This document shows positions 1 to 10,800 of a DNA stretch of 64,000 bases, one piece after another (the stretch's first letter is position 1; every line of letters starts with the position of its first letter). The notes under the pieces were generated by a model. That model was not told where the DNA came from and did not search any database. It worked only from the letters and a program-made list of their open reading frames with translations. The stretch covers positions 186,001 to 250,000 of the forward strand of contig NZ_WXVV01000003.1 in assembly GCF_013433315.1 (NCBI RefSeq), written 5' to 3'. The translations under genes and the position numbers were made by a program. This stretch comes from Pseudomonas crudilactis. Lineage in GTDB: Bacteria > Pseudomonadota > Gammaproteobacteria > Pseudomonadales > Pseudomonadaceae.

Positions 1-3000
1 CGCTGGCACTGATGATGGCGGCAGCGCTGACCGGTGGTGAGGCGGCTGAGCGTGCCCTGATCGGCCGGGTGGCGAACGTCAGCCATGCCCCGGAGGACGC
101 CGACTCGCGGGCTTTGTTATTGGCGCTGGACGAATTGCAGGCTGTGCCGCTGACAGCCGTGGGCAAGCCACACGGCCATCATGGCCTGGACGCCATCGCA
201 CAAATGCTGGAGGCGAAAACCGCTTCGACGGTCATGCTGCTCGACACCGGCAATCACGCGCTGCTGGTGGCGAAAACAGTGGAGGGCAGCCAGACGGTTT
301 ACCGGTTTTACGAGCCGAATTTCGCGATTTACGGGTTTGCCCGGGTAGAGCAACTTAAAGAGGGCGTGCAGCGCTACCTGAGCAGAGATAACGCTGCAAT
401 GGCCCGGTTATACGGTCTCGCGGAGGGCGACCGTGCGCGGTTCAATGTTGTTGAGCTCGATACCACGGCGATCATGGGCCGGACACTTTTGTCGAGTACG
501 CCGCTGGGCAGCTTTTTGCAAAACGCTCCGATTGTCGATCCAGGCAGCGCTTCGGTCTGGCAAAAACAAGCCGTTGGACGCCAGCGATCGCTGGGTGAAA
601 ACGCCCGGATGGGCGCCAGCCTGGCGCAACTGGATGCGCGTTATTGGGTGCAGGCATTCGAGCAGGCCACCGGTCAATTACGTGCCGAAAACAAACTGGG
701 GGGTGAGTTTCTGCCGCTGCTGGAAACGCTGCAGAAGCACCCCGACGCAGGTTACAGCGTGACGCTGGTAGACGCGCGCAATCCGCAAAACGCTCGAGTC
801 GTTACCACCACCGACGCGCGCTTCAGCAAAGTCCAACAGCACATCCAGCGCCTGGTGCAGTCCCTGGCCGGCAAAAATACTGCAGCGGGTGAGGCCGACG
901 GCGGTAGTCGGTTGAGTTTCGCTTTTGCGATTCAGACGCTGATTACCGAGATGCGCCATCGCGAATACCAGGCCGGTGAAGAACAGGTGCCGGCGTTGTC
1001 GATCGCCCTGCAGGTGCAGGTCTATGTCAGTTATGCCCAGTTAGGTTATGGCGTATTGAACGATGCGGCACAGATCGTCAGTCTGGTTCGTCAAGTGGCA
1101 GCCAGTGAGCAGGCATTGGCGCTGCGCCAGTCATCGCTGTCCGGTCGGCTGCTGGGCCGGGCTTCCGTAGCTGCCGGGATTGTCTTCTCCGCCGTCAATA
1201 TAGGGTTTGACCTCTATGGTCTGGCAGTGGCGACCAATCAGGAACAGCGCTCACGGTTGGCCACGCAACTGGTATTCAATGTCGCGGCCCTGGCGCTGGA
1301 TATCACCGCATTGGCGGTTGGCGGAGCGGTGGGCGGTGCCGCTGCGATTCTGTCGGTGCCGCTGCTCGGCGTCGGCATTGGTGTGACGGCGATCGCCAGT
1401 AACCTGGGACAGATCAGCGACAAGGCCAAAGGCGTGGGTGCGTACTTGCGCAAGATCCAAGACGTCTACGGCCCTGGCGTTTACACGCGCAAGGACGGGG
1501 CGCTGAGTTTTGAACCCGAAGCCGTCATCACCGAGCTGGACTTGCAAGGCAACCGAATCCGTTTCGACAGTCAGAAGTTTTACCCCATGGATCGCGGCGG
1601 ACTTGAGCTGCCGCAGTTCAACAATCACCCGTCGCGACTGCACCAGGCGATCGATATCCGCGAGACGCTCGGACTGCCGCAAGTGGTCAGTCTCATCCGG
1701 CCGGCGCCCGGTGACGTACAGACGGTGGTGCTCCCGTGTACACCGCAGTGTTACTTCGGTTATGAGTACCAGGTCGGAACGTCCGGCTATGCCTATGAGC
1801 CACAGCCTGGCGAGTTGGCGCGTGAGCCGCGGCAAGCAAGCGAAAAGGCCTCAGCGAGCTTCCTCAGCACGTTTCTGCCATTTGGCGTCCTGGCTGATGA
1901 GCTCCACCAGCCACTCATGCAAACCTGGTATCCAAGCCTGCGCAACAGTACCGTCAACAAGCTGGAGTACGACGAGCATGGCAACCAGCGTTTCTATTTC
2001 TTCGCCAACACACCGTTCCCGCACATCCTCTACAAGCTCTACCCGTTCAACAAGCCCACACGGATTGTTGTGACGCTGGACGAACAGGTACGCCAGTTGC
2101 TGGTGCCGACATTGCCGGCAGAATGGAAAAAATGCATTTCCTACGAGATCTTCAGCCGTACACCAGGTGCTCGCCAGCTCTGGTTGACTCCCGGTCTGGT
2201 TGCCGTTTTCCTGCGCAATTACGCGGCGACCCAGTGGGTACTTCATGCGCCATGGGTCAGCGAAAACAAGGTGCGATTTGAAGAGTCGTTTCTCAGTGTC
2301 GATGGAATACGGATCGAGGGTCAGGTGGACTTCATCCAGCTGACCCATGGCGAGATGTTCAGTCTCGACTGGAAAAACCAGCGTCTGCTGCTGGTGTCTG
2401 TCACCCAGGAGCAAGAGGATTCGCAGGCTGCGCTGCTGGCACGCGTTCGGACACGCGTGGTGGAGCGACGCGTTGCAGCGGCTTTTGTGCCGTTACACAA
2501 ATTCCGGGTGCCTATGGACGCTGCGCTGCGGCCCGTCCTGGTCACCGCCTACTACGACGTTGCGCGTGCCCGGCTGTTGTATGCGCGCAACCTGCCAGAG
2601 GATGTCAATGACGGCGTTGTATTGGCTGCAGCCAACGCCGGGCAGGCATGGTTTTATCACCCTGGGCACGCGACGGTCTGGCGGGTTGATGCGATCACCG
2701 GCACGGTCAAGCATCGCTACCGACTGATGAACCCTGCCCTTGGTGCAAGAATCATTGGCTGTGAACAGACTGCCAACGGCCTGCGTCTGCGGCAGAAAAT
2801 GCTTGAAGTCAACGGAGGGGTAGAGATCGCATTCGAATACCTGCTGACTGAATATTCTGCAGTGCTTACCGGCATCCATACATCAGCCGCCTGGAGTGAT
2901 TACACGCCTAGGCGTCCGGCCGATTACTGGCATTCACTAGTGGCTCGCTTCAAGACGCCGCGGACCTATGCCGATGGCACGTCTGGCATGGCGTCGAGCC

Positions 3001-4598
3001 TGAGCACATGGGGGCCCGCCGGGTTCGTGCAGATTCACAGCCATGAGAAGGAAACGCTGCGAGATCTGGGCTGGATTCGTCTGGCCGACCGGCTGTATTT
3101 CCAGTTGGCTCATAGCACCGGGCTCAAGCTGGACACAATCCTGCTGACCTGGGATGACGGCGTGGACGACCTGCCGCTGTTCTACAGCAAACAGGCCCGA
3201 ATGCTGCGTCGTGGAGCCGGGCCGGTGGGTGGGCAAGTCGTCGCCGAGGATGTCATCGATGTCAGTTCATTCGCTGAGCGCTACATCGCAACCCGGGCAG
3301 ACGGACGCCTGTTTGAGGTCGACAAGCAAGGCGCGCTGCAATTCGTTGGCATCGGCGCCCACTGGTTGCGCAGCCATGCCGACTGGCTCAGCGCATTACC
3401 GGCGCTGGCCGATGCTTATCGGGATGCGCCGTTTTCGATCATCGGGTTGAGTAATGTTTCCGGCCTGCACTCAGTGGCGGCGTGGTGTATCGGCGCGAAG
3501 GTGTTGCTCGTTGAGGTCGGTGAAGGTACGGAGCTGGCCTTGCTTGGACTGACGCCCGACAAGCAGGCCGCCTGGCTGCTGGACGTTTCGGCGGGGCAGC
3601 TTTACCGCCAGGCGCTGGTGCAGACCCAGACGTTGCGCGCAGCGTTTGCCAACGGCCCGCGGTTACTGGATCGCACGTTGTTGCCAGTGGCGGAAAAAGT
3701 CTGGGGGCAATGGTCATTCGCCGAGGTGCTGACGCAGGGGCAAGGGTTGCTCGGGCGTACCCGCCAAGGCGTTAACCTGGAACTGCTCGATCAACAGCCG
3801 GCACGCATCGTCGGCGTCGAAAGACAATGGTCATTCATCCCCGGGCAGACTGCCGAGCAGTTGCAGGCCCGCTTGAAGGCGTTATTGAGCGGACAAGCCC
3901 ATGCACCGGTTGTGCACGTCGAAGATTCCCTGGGTCGCTATACGTACTTTGTGCCGGAACTGGATCGTCTCTTTGATATTTCGGGCCGGGCCGATGGTCA
4001 GTGGCCGGTGTTTCTTGGCGCGCGCGACACATCGGTGGCCATACTGTTCGACCCGATTGACAGCCTGATCTACAGTCGCGGGGCGGCGCAGGGCGTCTGG
4101 GCACAAGACAGTTACGCCCGACGCGAAGGCGAGCTCCTGGCGCTCGAGGTGAGTGGTGAGGTCACCGATATCATGGCAATGCTGCCTGACGGGGTCGAAA
4201 AACTGATTCTCACTTATGGTGCCAAGGCATTGAGCTATCGGGTGTCGGAACAAGCGTGGCAACGGCTGGACTGCATCGTAGTCGATCGCCAGCGTCCGCA
4301 AGGTGCAGCCGATACGCCTATCTGTACTTTGGTACTGGACGTGGACGCTGCCGGGCGCCTGTTGGTGTCTTTGGTTGACGGGCAGTTGGTACTCTCGGAC
4401 CCGGATACGGCCCACAGTCTGATCGTGCGTGATGCCGCGCCGGAAGATGACGAGTCAGGCAGGCCACTGCAGATAAACATCAGGCTCGGCGCGGTGGACT
4501 ACCGGCGAGGTGTCGACCAGTGGCTTGATGCGCTGGCATACGTACAGTCCGATAAAGAGAGTGCAACACTGGAAAAGTTGGTAAAACAGCTGATCTGA
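1..4598 (+). CDS. Giant TcdA/TcdB-pore, LifA-like toxin, 5' end beyond window edge
   Basis: C-terminal ~1530 residues of a large toxin. The frame is open to the left edge, and its first visible residues (LALMMAAA) align with residue ~849 onward of the complete paralogue at 4873-11934. The true start therefore lies outside, and the first in-frame ATG at 12 is not the start. By analogy the missing part carries the glycosyltransferase domain and the protease Cys. Visible parts: the His of a C58/YopT-like protease (codon 255-257, in GNHALLVAKTVEG), a following FYEPNF where the paralogue has FYDPNF, a long hydrophobic Ala/Gly/Val segment (~1250-1410) typical of the TcdA/TcdB pore-forming region, and a conserved LPCTPQCYFGYEY segment. 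There are no choline-binding-type CROP repeats, no signal peptide in the visible part, and no dedicated secretion genes nearby. A toxin role is inferred from domain content. Confidence 0.85.
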   Translation, partial: LALMMAAALTGGEAAERALIGRVANVSHAPEDADSRALLLALDELQAVPLTAVGKPHGHHGLDAIAQMLEAKTASTVMLLDTGNHALLVAKTVEGSQTVYRFYEPNFAIYGFARVEQLKEGVQRYLSRDNAAMARLYGLAEGDRARFNVVELDTTAIMGRTLLSSTPLGSFLQNAPIVDPGSASVWQKQAVGRQRSLGENARMGASLAQLDARYWVQAFEQATGQLRAENKLGGEFLPLLETLQKHPDAGYSVTLVDARNPQNARVVTTTDARFSKVQQHIQRLVQSLAGKNTAAGEADGGSRLSFAFAIQTLITEMRHREYQAGEEQVPALSIALQVQVYVSYAQLGYGVLNDAAQIVSLVRQVAASEQALALRQSSLSGRLLGRASVAAGIVFSAVNIGFDLYGLAVATNQEQRSRLATQLVFNVAALALDITALAVGGAVGGAAAILSVPLLGVGIGVTAIASNLGQISDKAKGVGAYLRKIQDVYGPGVYTRKDGALSFEPEAVITELDLQGNRIRFDSQKFYPMDRGGLELPQFNNHPSRLHQAIDIRETLGLPQVVSLIRPAPGDVQTVVLPCTPQCYFGYEYQVGTSGYAYEPQPGELAREPRQASEKASASFLSTFLPFGVLADELHQPLMQTWYPSLRNSTVNKLEYDEHGNQRFYFFANTPFPHILYKLYPFNKPTRIVVTLDEQVRQLLVPTLPAEWKKCISYEIFSRTPGARQLWLTPGLVAVFLRNYAATQWVLHAPWVSENKVRFEESFLSVDGIRIEGQVDFIQLTHGEMFSLDWKNQRLLLVSVTQEQEDSQAALLARVRTRVVERRVAAAFVPLHKFRVPMDAALRPVLVTAYYDVARARLLYARNLPEDVNDGVVLAAANAGQAWFYHPGHATVWRVDAITGTVKHRYRLMNPALGARIIGCEQTANGLRLRQKMLEVNGGVEIAFEYLLTEYSAVLTGIHTSAAWSDYTPRRPADYWHSLVARFKTPRTYADGTSGMASSLSTWGPAGFVQIHSHEKETLRDLGWIRLADRLYFQLAHSTGLKLDTILLTWDDGVDDLPLFYSKQARMLRRGAGPVGGQVVAEDVIDVSSFAERYIATRADGRLFEVDKQGALQFVGIGAHWLRSHADWLSALPALADAYRDAPFSIIGLSNVSGLHSVAAWCIGAKVLLVEVGEGTELALLGLTPDKQAAWLLDVSAGQLYRQALVQTQTLRAAFANGPRLLDRTLLPVAEKVWGQWSFAEVLTQGQGLLGRTRQGVNLELLDQQPARIVGVERQWSFIPGQTAEQLQARLKALLSGQAHAPVVHVEDSLGRYTYFVPELDRLFDISGRADGQWPVFLGARDTSVAILFDPIDSLIYSRGAAQGVWAQDSYARREGELLALEVSGEVTDIMAMLPDGVEKLILTYGAKALSYRVSEQAWQRLDCIVVDRQRPQGAADTPICTLVLDVDAAGRLLVSLVDGQLVLSDPDTAHSLIVRDAAPEDDESGRPLQINIRLGAVDYRRGVDQWLDALAYVQSDKESATLEKLVKQLI

Positions 4599-4623
4599 AA
4601 TATACAGCCAAACTAAAAGGTAA

Positions 4624-4653
4624 AAGGGTCGTGACCGAGAGTTCACGACCCTT
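4624..4653 (+). terminator. Rho-independent terminator after the first toxin gene
   Basis: A perfect 11-bp stem (AAGGGTCGTGA / TCACGACCCTT) with an 8-nt loop lies 25 bases after the stop codon and is followed by a T-rich stretch (TTTAATTGTTTTTATTTG). It separates the two toxin genes transcriptionally, so the second probably has its own promoter in the AT-rich 4654-4872 interval. Confidence 0.85.
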
Positions 4654-4872
4654 ATGCGTTTAATTGTTTTTATTTGTTTTGGAGTATTCAGGTTTTAAAG
4701 GTGTTTGTGCTCGGCGGAAATATACGGAAAGCGAATGTTCTGATAATGAATCAGGTGTTTTAAGTTGCACATGATTTCTGAAAATAATTGAGTTTGTTCT
4801 AGTTTGAGATTTGCCGGTTTGATGATTAGCGTGGTGCTCGTTACTATTCTTTCAGAAGGTTGTGAGGGCATC

Positions 4873-7800
4873 ATGCGAGATATTGAAGTTGCAGTTGGCG
4901 AGGCTTTTGTGAACTTTGCAGCGCTCTTTGCGCGTAGTGATTTTGAACAGGCGTTATTACTGCATAAAAACAACAAACATTACGACGCGCTGCTGCGCTA
5001 TTACGCCGCCTGTGCCGGCGCCAAGGATTCACAGCAGTTGCTTGAGCCCTTGAGGCTGTTACGTCAGACGCTGGAGCCTTTGCTGGGATCGAGTCGGGTG
5101 AGGCGTGAGCTGGAACCGCCTTTGCCAACCGAGCAAGCGTCCGCCGCGGATCTGGCGCGGATTTATGAGCGGGTCGAAGCCTTCGAGTCGCGGGTGCATG
5201 TGGGGGTCGAACTGCTCAAAACCGCGCCGACACGCGTTGCAAAAACGCTGCACTTCGTCTGGCTCGGGGGCGGGCTTGGCGAGATTCAGCGTGATTACCT
5301 CAATGTCTGGAAACAGGTGCTCGCCGGGCAGGGGTACACGCTCAATCTCTGGTACGACAGCGATGCGCTGCTGGCATATCAGACCAACAAGCTGATGGTA
5401 GAGGCGGCCAAGGCTGACGCCCTGGCCCATGTCGGCGATAAAACCGTCGATGAAAATGCGCTGGCTGACCTTTACGAAGAGCGTGCCATTGTGCTGAAGC
5501 GGCAGATGCAGGCACACCTCAATGAGGCTGTGGCCAAAGGGCAATCCGCCGATGACGCGCGGGTTGACCTGCTGGTTCGCGCCTATGGCCAGGACGCGGC
5601 GTCATTGCTGGCGCTGCGCGAGCAGAACCGTCGCACCCTGCAAACCATGGCCGGAGGCGATCTGCAGTTGCGCGACCTTGACGCTGCGTCTGTTCCCTTG
5701 CAGCTTCAGAGCCTCTATGAGCAGGAAATGCGTTTGCGCGGCAATCTGGCGGCAGCTTCGGATATCGTGCGGGTCGAAGTGCTGTATCGCGAGAGTGGCA
5801 GCTATGCCGATGTCGATAACTTGCCGCCTTTGGTGGCGAAGTTGGCGGGGGTCGATCTTGAGGTACTGGGTGTCGACGCCCGCCTGGGTATTTTGCAACT
5901 GCTGCTCAACCACAATCCCGATTGGATGCCGGGCCGTCAGCCCTCCAACAGCTATGCCAAGAGCATTCCGGCAGAGCACCGTGCGGCATTTGAAGCGTTC
6001 GCTCAGAGCCGTCCGGCACTAAGCCAGGTTTTCCAGGCACCGACCGATTTGCTGGCTCGTCCCTTCATGTTGCGAGCAGTCGCCGAAGGCAGTTCGATGA
6101 CCAATGCATTCCTGATGGCCCATGCCGGATCGGCGACGTTGCAAGCGGTGATCGAGCGTATCCGCTTCAACTATCAGTTGGTCGACGACACGCTACGCCA
6201 GGCGGCGCAGCGTGGTGTCGCACTGACTGACTTTGAAAGTGTGTTGCCGCTGGCACAGACGATTCTGGAACAGACTTACGGCCCGTTCCGCGAACTGCCG
6301 AACCAGGAAGAACTCCTCGCAGGCTTTCTTGCCAGTGCGGCTGCGAGCTACTTCAGTGACGGGATCCGGCGCCAGAGCGAAGGCACCATCTATTTGACCG
6401 GCCCGGGAGCGATACGCGACGCCATGGCCGATTACGCCAGAGTGCATCTCACTCCGGAGCAGGCCAGGGAAATTCGCACCGAGGCCGCCATTGCACGCTA
6501 CGCCTCGGTCAACCGTGCCACCGAAGAAGAGTTGGATCACTCCTGGAAAGACAACGCGACCGATCCGGTGAAATGGGTCGAGGATGAGCAGGCGCGCTGG
6601 AAGCAAGGCCATTACAAAACCCGCTACAAGGGCGATGTCGTGCAATTGCTCAAAGGTTCGAGCATTGAGTTCGAGCAGGGTTGGCCTCTGATTGAAGGGC
6701 GTGCGGTGCTGCTGACCGATATCTTGCAGCGTCTGGTCGACGGGCTCGGCGATCGCTTTGTCGACGCCATGCGTCAGGGTTTCGACGGAACGATGACTTT
6801 CGGGGATCCGTTGCCACTGAGCTTTGCCGATCGTCAGCTCATCAAGAATCAGCCGATCACAGCGCGACCTGCGGTTTTTCCGCGAGACAGGCGATTCCTC
6901 GATCTGGGGCTGGATGAAGTGCTGAGCGCGATGGCCCATGGTGAGCTGACACTGGCCGAGACAACGCCACTGCAGCGTTTGGCGTTGGGCGTGTTGCTGG
7001 GAATCGACTCGCTGCACAGCCAACGCTTTGACGCGTACAGCGGTGATTTGGATAACCTGGCCAACAGTGTTCGTGAGCTGGGTGCTTCGAGTCGCTATGC
7101 CGTCATTGAACGACATCTGTATACCCGCAAAGATGCAGCGTTCCTGAGCGGTCTGGCCGGCGAGATCGCTGAAGCGGCAGCATCGGTCAGCGCACTGGAT
7201 CTGAAAAAAGCGGCGCTGATAAAGGCGCACACCCTGCAACAGTGGGGGCGCTACGTTGCACAGATCCAACAAGTGGCCACGCTTGAACATCGCTTGCAGA
7301 TTGCCCGGCAGATGGATCAGGTCTTCAGTCAGATCGAAGTCAGCGGCGTGAAACCCGTGCCGCAAGATCTATTGCTTGATGGCGTTGGCGAAACGATTGG
7401 TGGGCGCTGCTATCCCCTGGCCTTGATGATGGCCGCTGCCATTGCGACGGGCAAAACGGCTTCCCATCACCTGCGCGAACGTTTTTACCTGGCCGTTCTT
7501 GAGCCACAGCAGAATGATTCGATTGTTTTTGTGCAAGCGCTGGAGGAACTGCGAGGGACCCGGCTGAGTGAGGTGGGCACGACGCTCTCGCGGGCTGATC
7601 TGGGGCAGGTCACCATGGCACTGGAGAACCATACAGGCATCCGAACACTGATGCTCAACTCGGACAATCACTCGATGCTGGTGGCGAAAACCGTAGAGGG
7701 TGAAAAGGTCCTCTATCATTTTTACGACCCCAACTTCGGCGTGTTCGAATTCGAGAGTGCCGCGATGCTCAAGCGGGCGCTAGAGCACTTTTTCCTGAAG

Positions 7801-10800
7801 ATGGGCATGGCCAAATATTATGCGGCCTACGGTGCCGAAATCCGGCCGACGTTCGACCTGATCGAGTTGCAGGGCGAGCGAGTGGCGGCCTTGTCATTGT
7901 CCACCGGGTTCGAGGTGGCGAAGATGCTCAAGGGCGAGCCGTTGCCTGGGCAGCCAGCCGGCAAGTTGCGCCAGCGTCTGAACAGCGCCCATGGTCGATC
8001 ACTGGTGGAAAATTCTCATCTGGGGGCCAGCCTGCTCGGGCTGGACAGTCATTGGTGGGGGCAGCAGATCGCTCATGCGACGACGGCGCTGCAAGACCTT
8101 CATACGTCGGCCACGCCGTTGGTGCCATTGTTCGACACCCTGGAAGTCACCCCCGAGGGCCAGTATCGATTGCATATGATCGACCCGGCGCAGCCTGAAC
8201 GTGTGGTGCAGGTTGTCAGCGACGACCACCGACTGCTGCGGATCAAAAACTGGTTGTCCGAGCAGTTTACGACCCTGGCCCGCAAACCGGTCGCAACTGC
8301 GGCGGTACTGGATCCGACCGAGGCTGGCAGTGTGCATACCCTCAATGCCGGTTTCGCGATCCAGGCGCTGATGAACGCCTTGCGCGGACGTGAAGGCGAA
8401 GGCCGCACGCTGACCACCGCGGTACGTCTGCACGCTTACCTCAATTACGCGCAGTTGCTGCATGGCAATGTCGTGGATGTGGTCGGTCTGGTTCAGTTGG
8501 TCAAAACCGCGTTGGGGGAAGAAAAGATCATCGCCCGCACTTGTGCGTCGGTGGTCTCAGAGGCGTTGGGCCATGCGGCCAATGAAGGTGTCGGGGCCGT
8601 GCTGGGACTGGCCAACGTCGGGTTTGATATTTATCAGTTGGTAACCGCTGGCGACGATGTTGAAAAAGCGCAATTCGGCACGCAGCTGGCGTTTGACTCC
8701 GCCAGTCTGGCATTGACGGCCGGCGGGGTCGGAGCGGCAGTCGCTGGCGCGTCGACTGCCGCTGCGGTGCTGGGCGGCGCCGGGGTGATTCTGGGCGGGT
8801 TGGCTGTGGGGGTGGCGGCACTGGCGCAAGGGTTTGCCGCCATCGCACGCAACGCCCAGGAAGTCGGGACGTTTTTTGCGGATCTGCAAGAGGCCCACCG
8901 CGGTATCGGTTATCGCTTCGACGATGCCCTGAAGGCGTGGGTTGTGGCGCCGGCGCTGGTGGTCAAAAGAATCGATCTGGCAGCCACTGCGCTGTTACTC
9001 GACAGCCCCAGGCTTTACCCGTTACGCGACCACTTCGGTGTGCCGGATTTCGACGCCGACTACTCCCGGGCGATCAATGTGCGCCAACACTTGGGTTTGC
9101 CCGGGCAGCTTGCGTTCGCACCGGCCGAGGGACAAGCCATCGTCCTGCCGTGCACCCCCGAGACCTGCTATGGCTATGAATACAAGGCGCTGCCGTTTGC
9201 TTCTTCGCGGCACGACCGCGGTTTCGACATCGCCCGCCGTCTGGAAAAACGGCAAGCAAACGGCAACTGGCTGTTTCTGTTTTCGTTTTACTCATTTCCT
9301 TCGCACTACATCGTCAGCCGTCTGCTTCCTCAGTATCGCGAAACCGTTATCGAGGTTCTTCTGGACAGGACTCAACGCACGCTGGTGGTCCCGTCGCTGC
9401 CCCGCGCCTGGAAAAATCAGGTGTCATACAAGATTTTCGGCGTTGGCGCGCATTGCACTCTGGCGCTCAGTCCGGACGCTCACATAGAACTCGTGTCGTC
9501 GAGCCAGTACTTCTCCAGATGGGTACTGGAGGCCGGTTGGGCGCGCGAAGGTGATGTCCGGATCGAGCAACTGGGCGATCTGTATATCGGTAATGTTCAC
9601 GTGAAAGTGACCGGTCATGGACGTCATTCGCTGCTGATTCGCACGGGCGATCATCAATTGTTCAGCGTTAACCGTGGCAAGCGTCAGTTGGATGTCCTCC
9701 AGCAAAGTGCTCCGGAGGGACTTGATGAGCAAGCGTTATTGACGCATTTCAGAGCGCTGGCGCGCGAGCATCGCCTGGTACTGCCCTATACGCCGGTGCG
9801 TGACTGGCTGATCCCGTTCGAGTCGCCGCAGGCACCGCGCTCCACCACCGCCTGGTATGACGCCCGGGAAGACCGTTTCGTCTACATCCGCAACGAAGAC
9901 ATCGCCGATACCGAGGACGCACAACTGGCACTGGTGGCCGATGGGTATGCGTATTTCTATCTGCCGGACAGCTATGACATCTGGCAGGTCGATGCCGTCA
10001 GCGGGCTGCTCAGGTATCGCTATCGGTTGATCGTGGCTGAGGGCGAAAGCCTGATTGGCCCTGTCGAGATGGATGCACATGGCGTGATTCATGTCGAGCA
10101 GACTGTCACCGGCGCCCATGGGCCGCGACGGTTCAATTACCTGATTCACCGGCAGCAACTGCTGCTGAGTTCCGTCACCCACGACATGGCGCGGGAGCTG
10201 CAGGCGACCGTATTCGCCAGCGAAATCCTGGGCGACTGGTCATCGGTGCTGGGCGAGTACACAGTGCTTCGTCCCGTCGCTGAGCGGGACGGTGAGACGA
10301 CCGTCGACTGGCAACCGGCGACGTACGTTTCCGTCAGTTGGACATTCGACACGGACAAGCGCGATATCGTCTGGATTCGCAGTCTCGATCGCTTGTTGAT
10401 TCATCCATTGCCTGTGGCGCGTCACGCCCGTGGCTGGCCGGACTCGATCAAGAATCTGGCGGACCTGGTGCTGTTGCCGATGGTGCAGCAAGAAAATGTC
10501 TACTTCATCTACAACCGTCTCGACCAGACCCTTTGTCGCCGGCAGCGGCTGGTGGCGCAAGCTGTCGAACAGTGGTCGGATCGCTGGGTGCAGCCGCCAG
10601 GGCTCAAGCAAATCGTGGCGGTCGAGAACGGCTATCTGATTCTGGACGACGAGGGACGACTCTTTAATCTGTCTGCCCAAGGCGAGTTCCCCCTGTACGG
10701 TGTCGGTGAGCAGTGGCTGAAGGATCATGCGCACTGGTGGCTGGCGCTGGAGCCGCTTGCCAAACGTTATCCGGTGGACAGTTTTGCGATCGTTGGTTTA

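Noticed and set aside
4804..4872. Earlier starts of the second toxin (TTG 4804, ATG 4822)
   Set aside because: No ribosome site precedes them, while GAGG stands 5 bases before the ATG at 4873.
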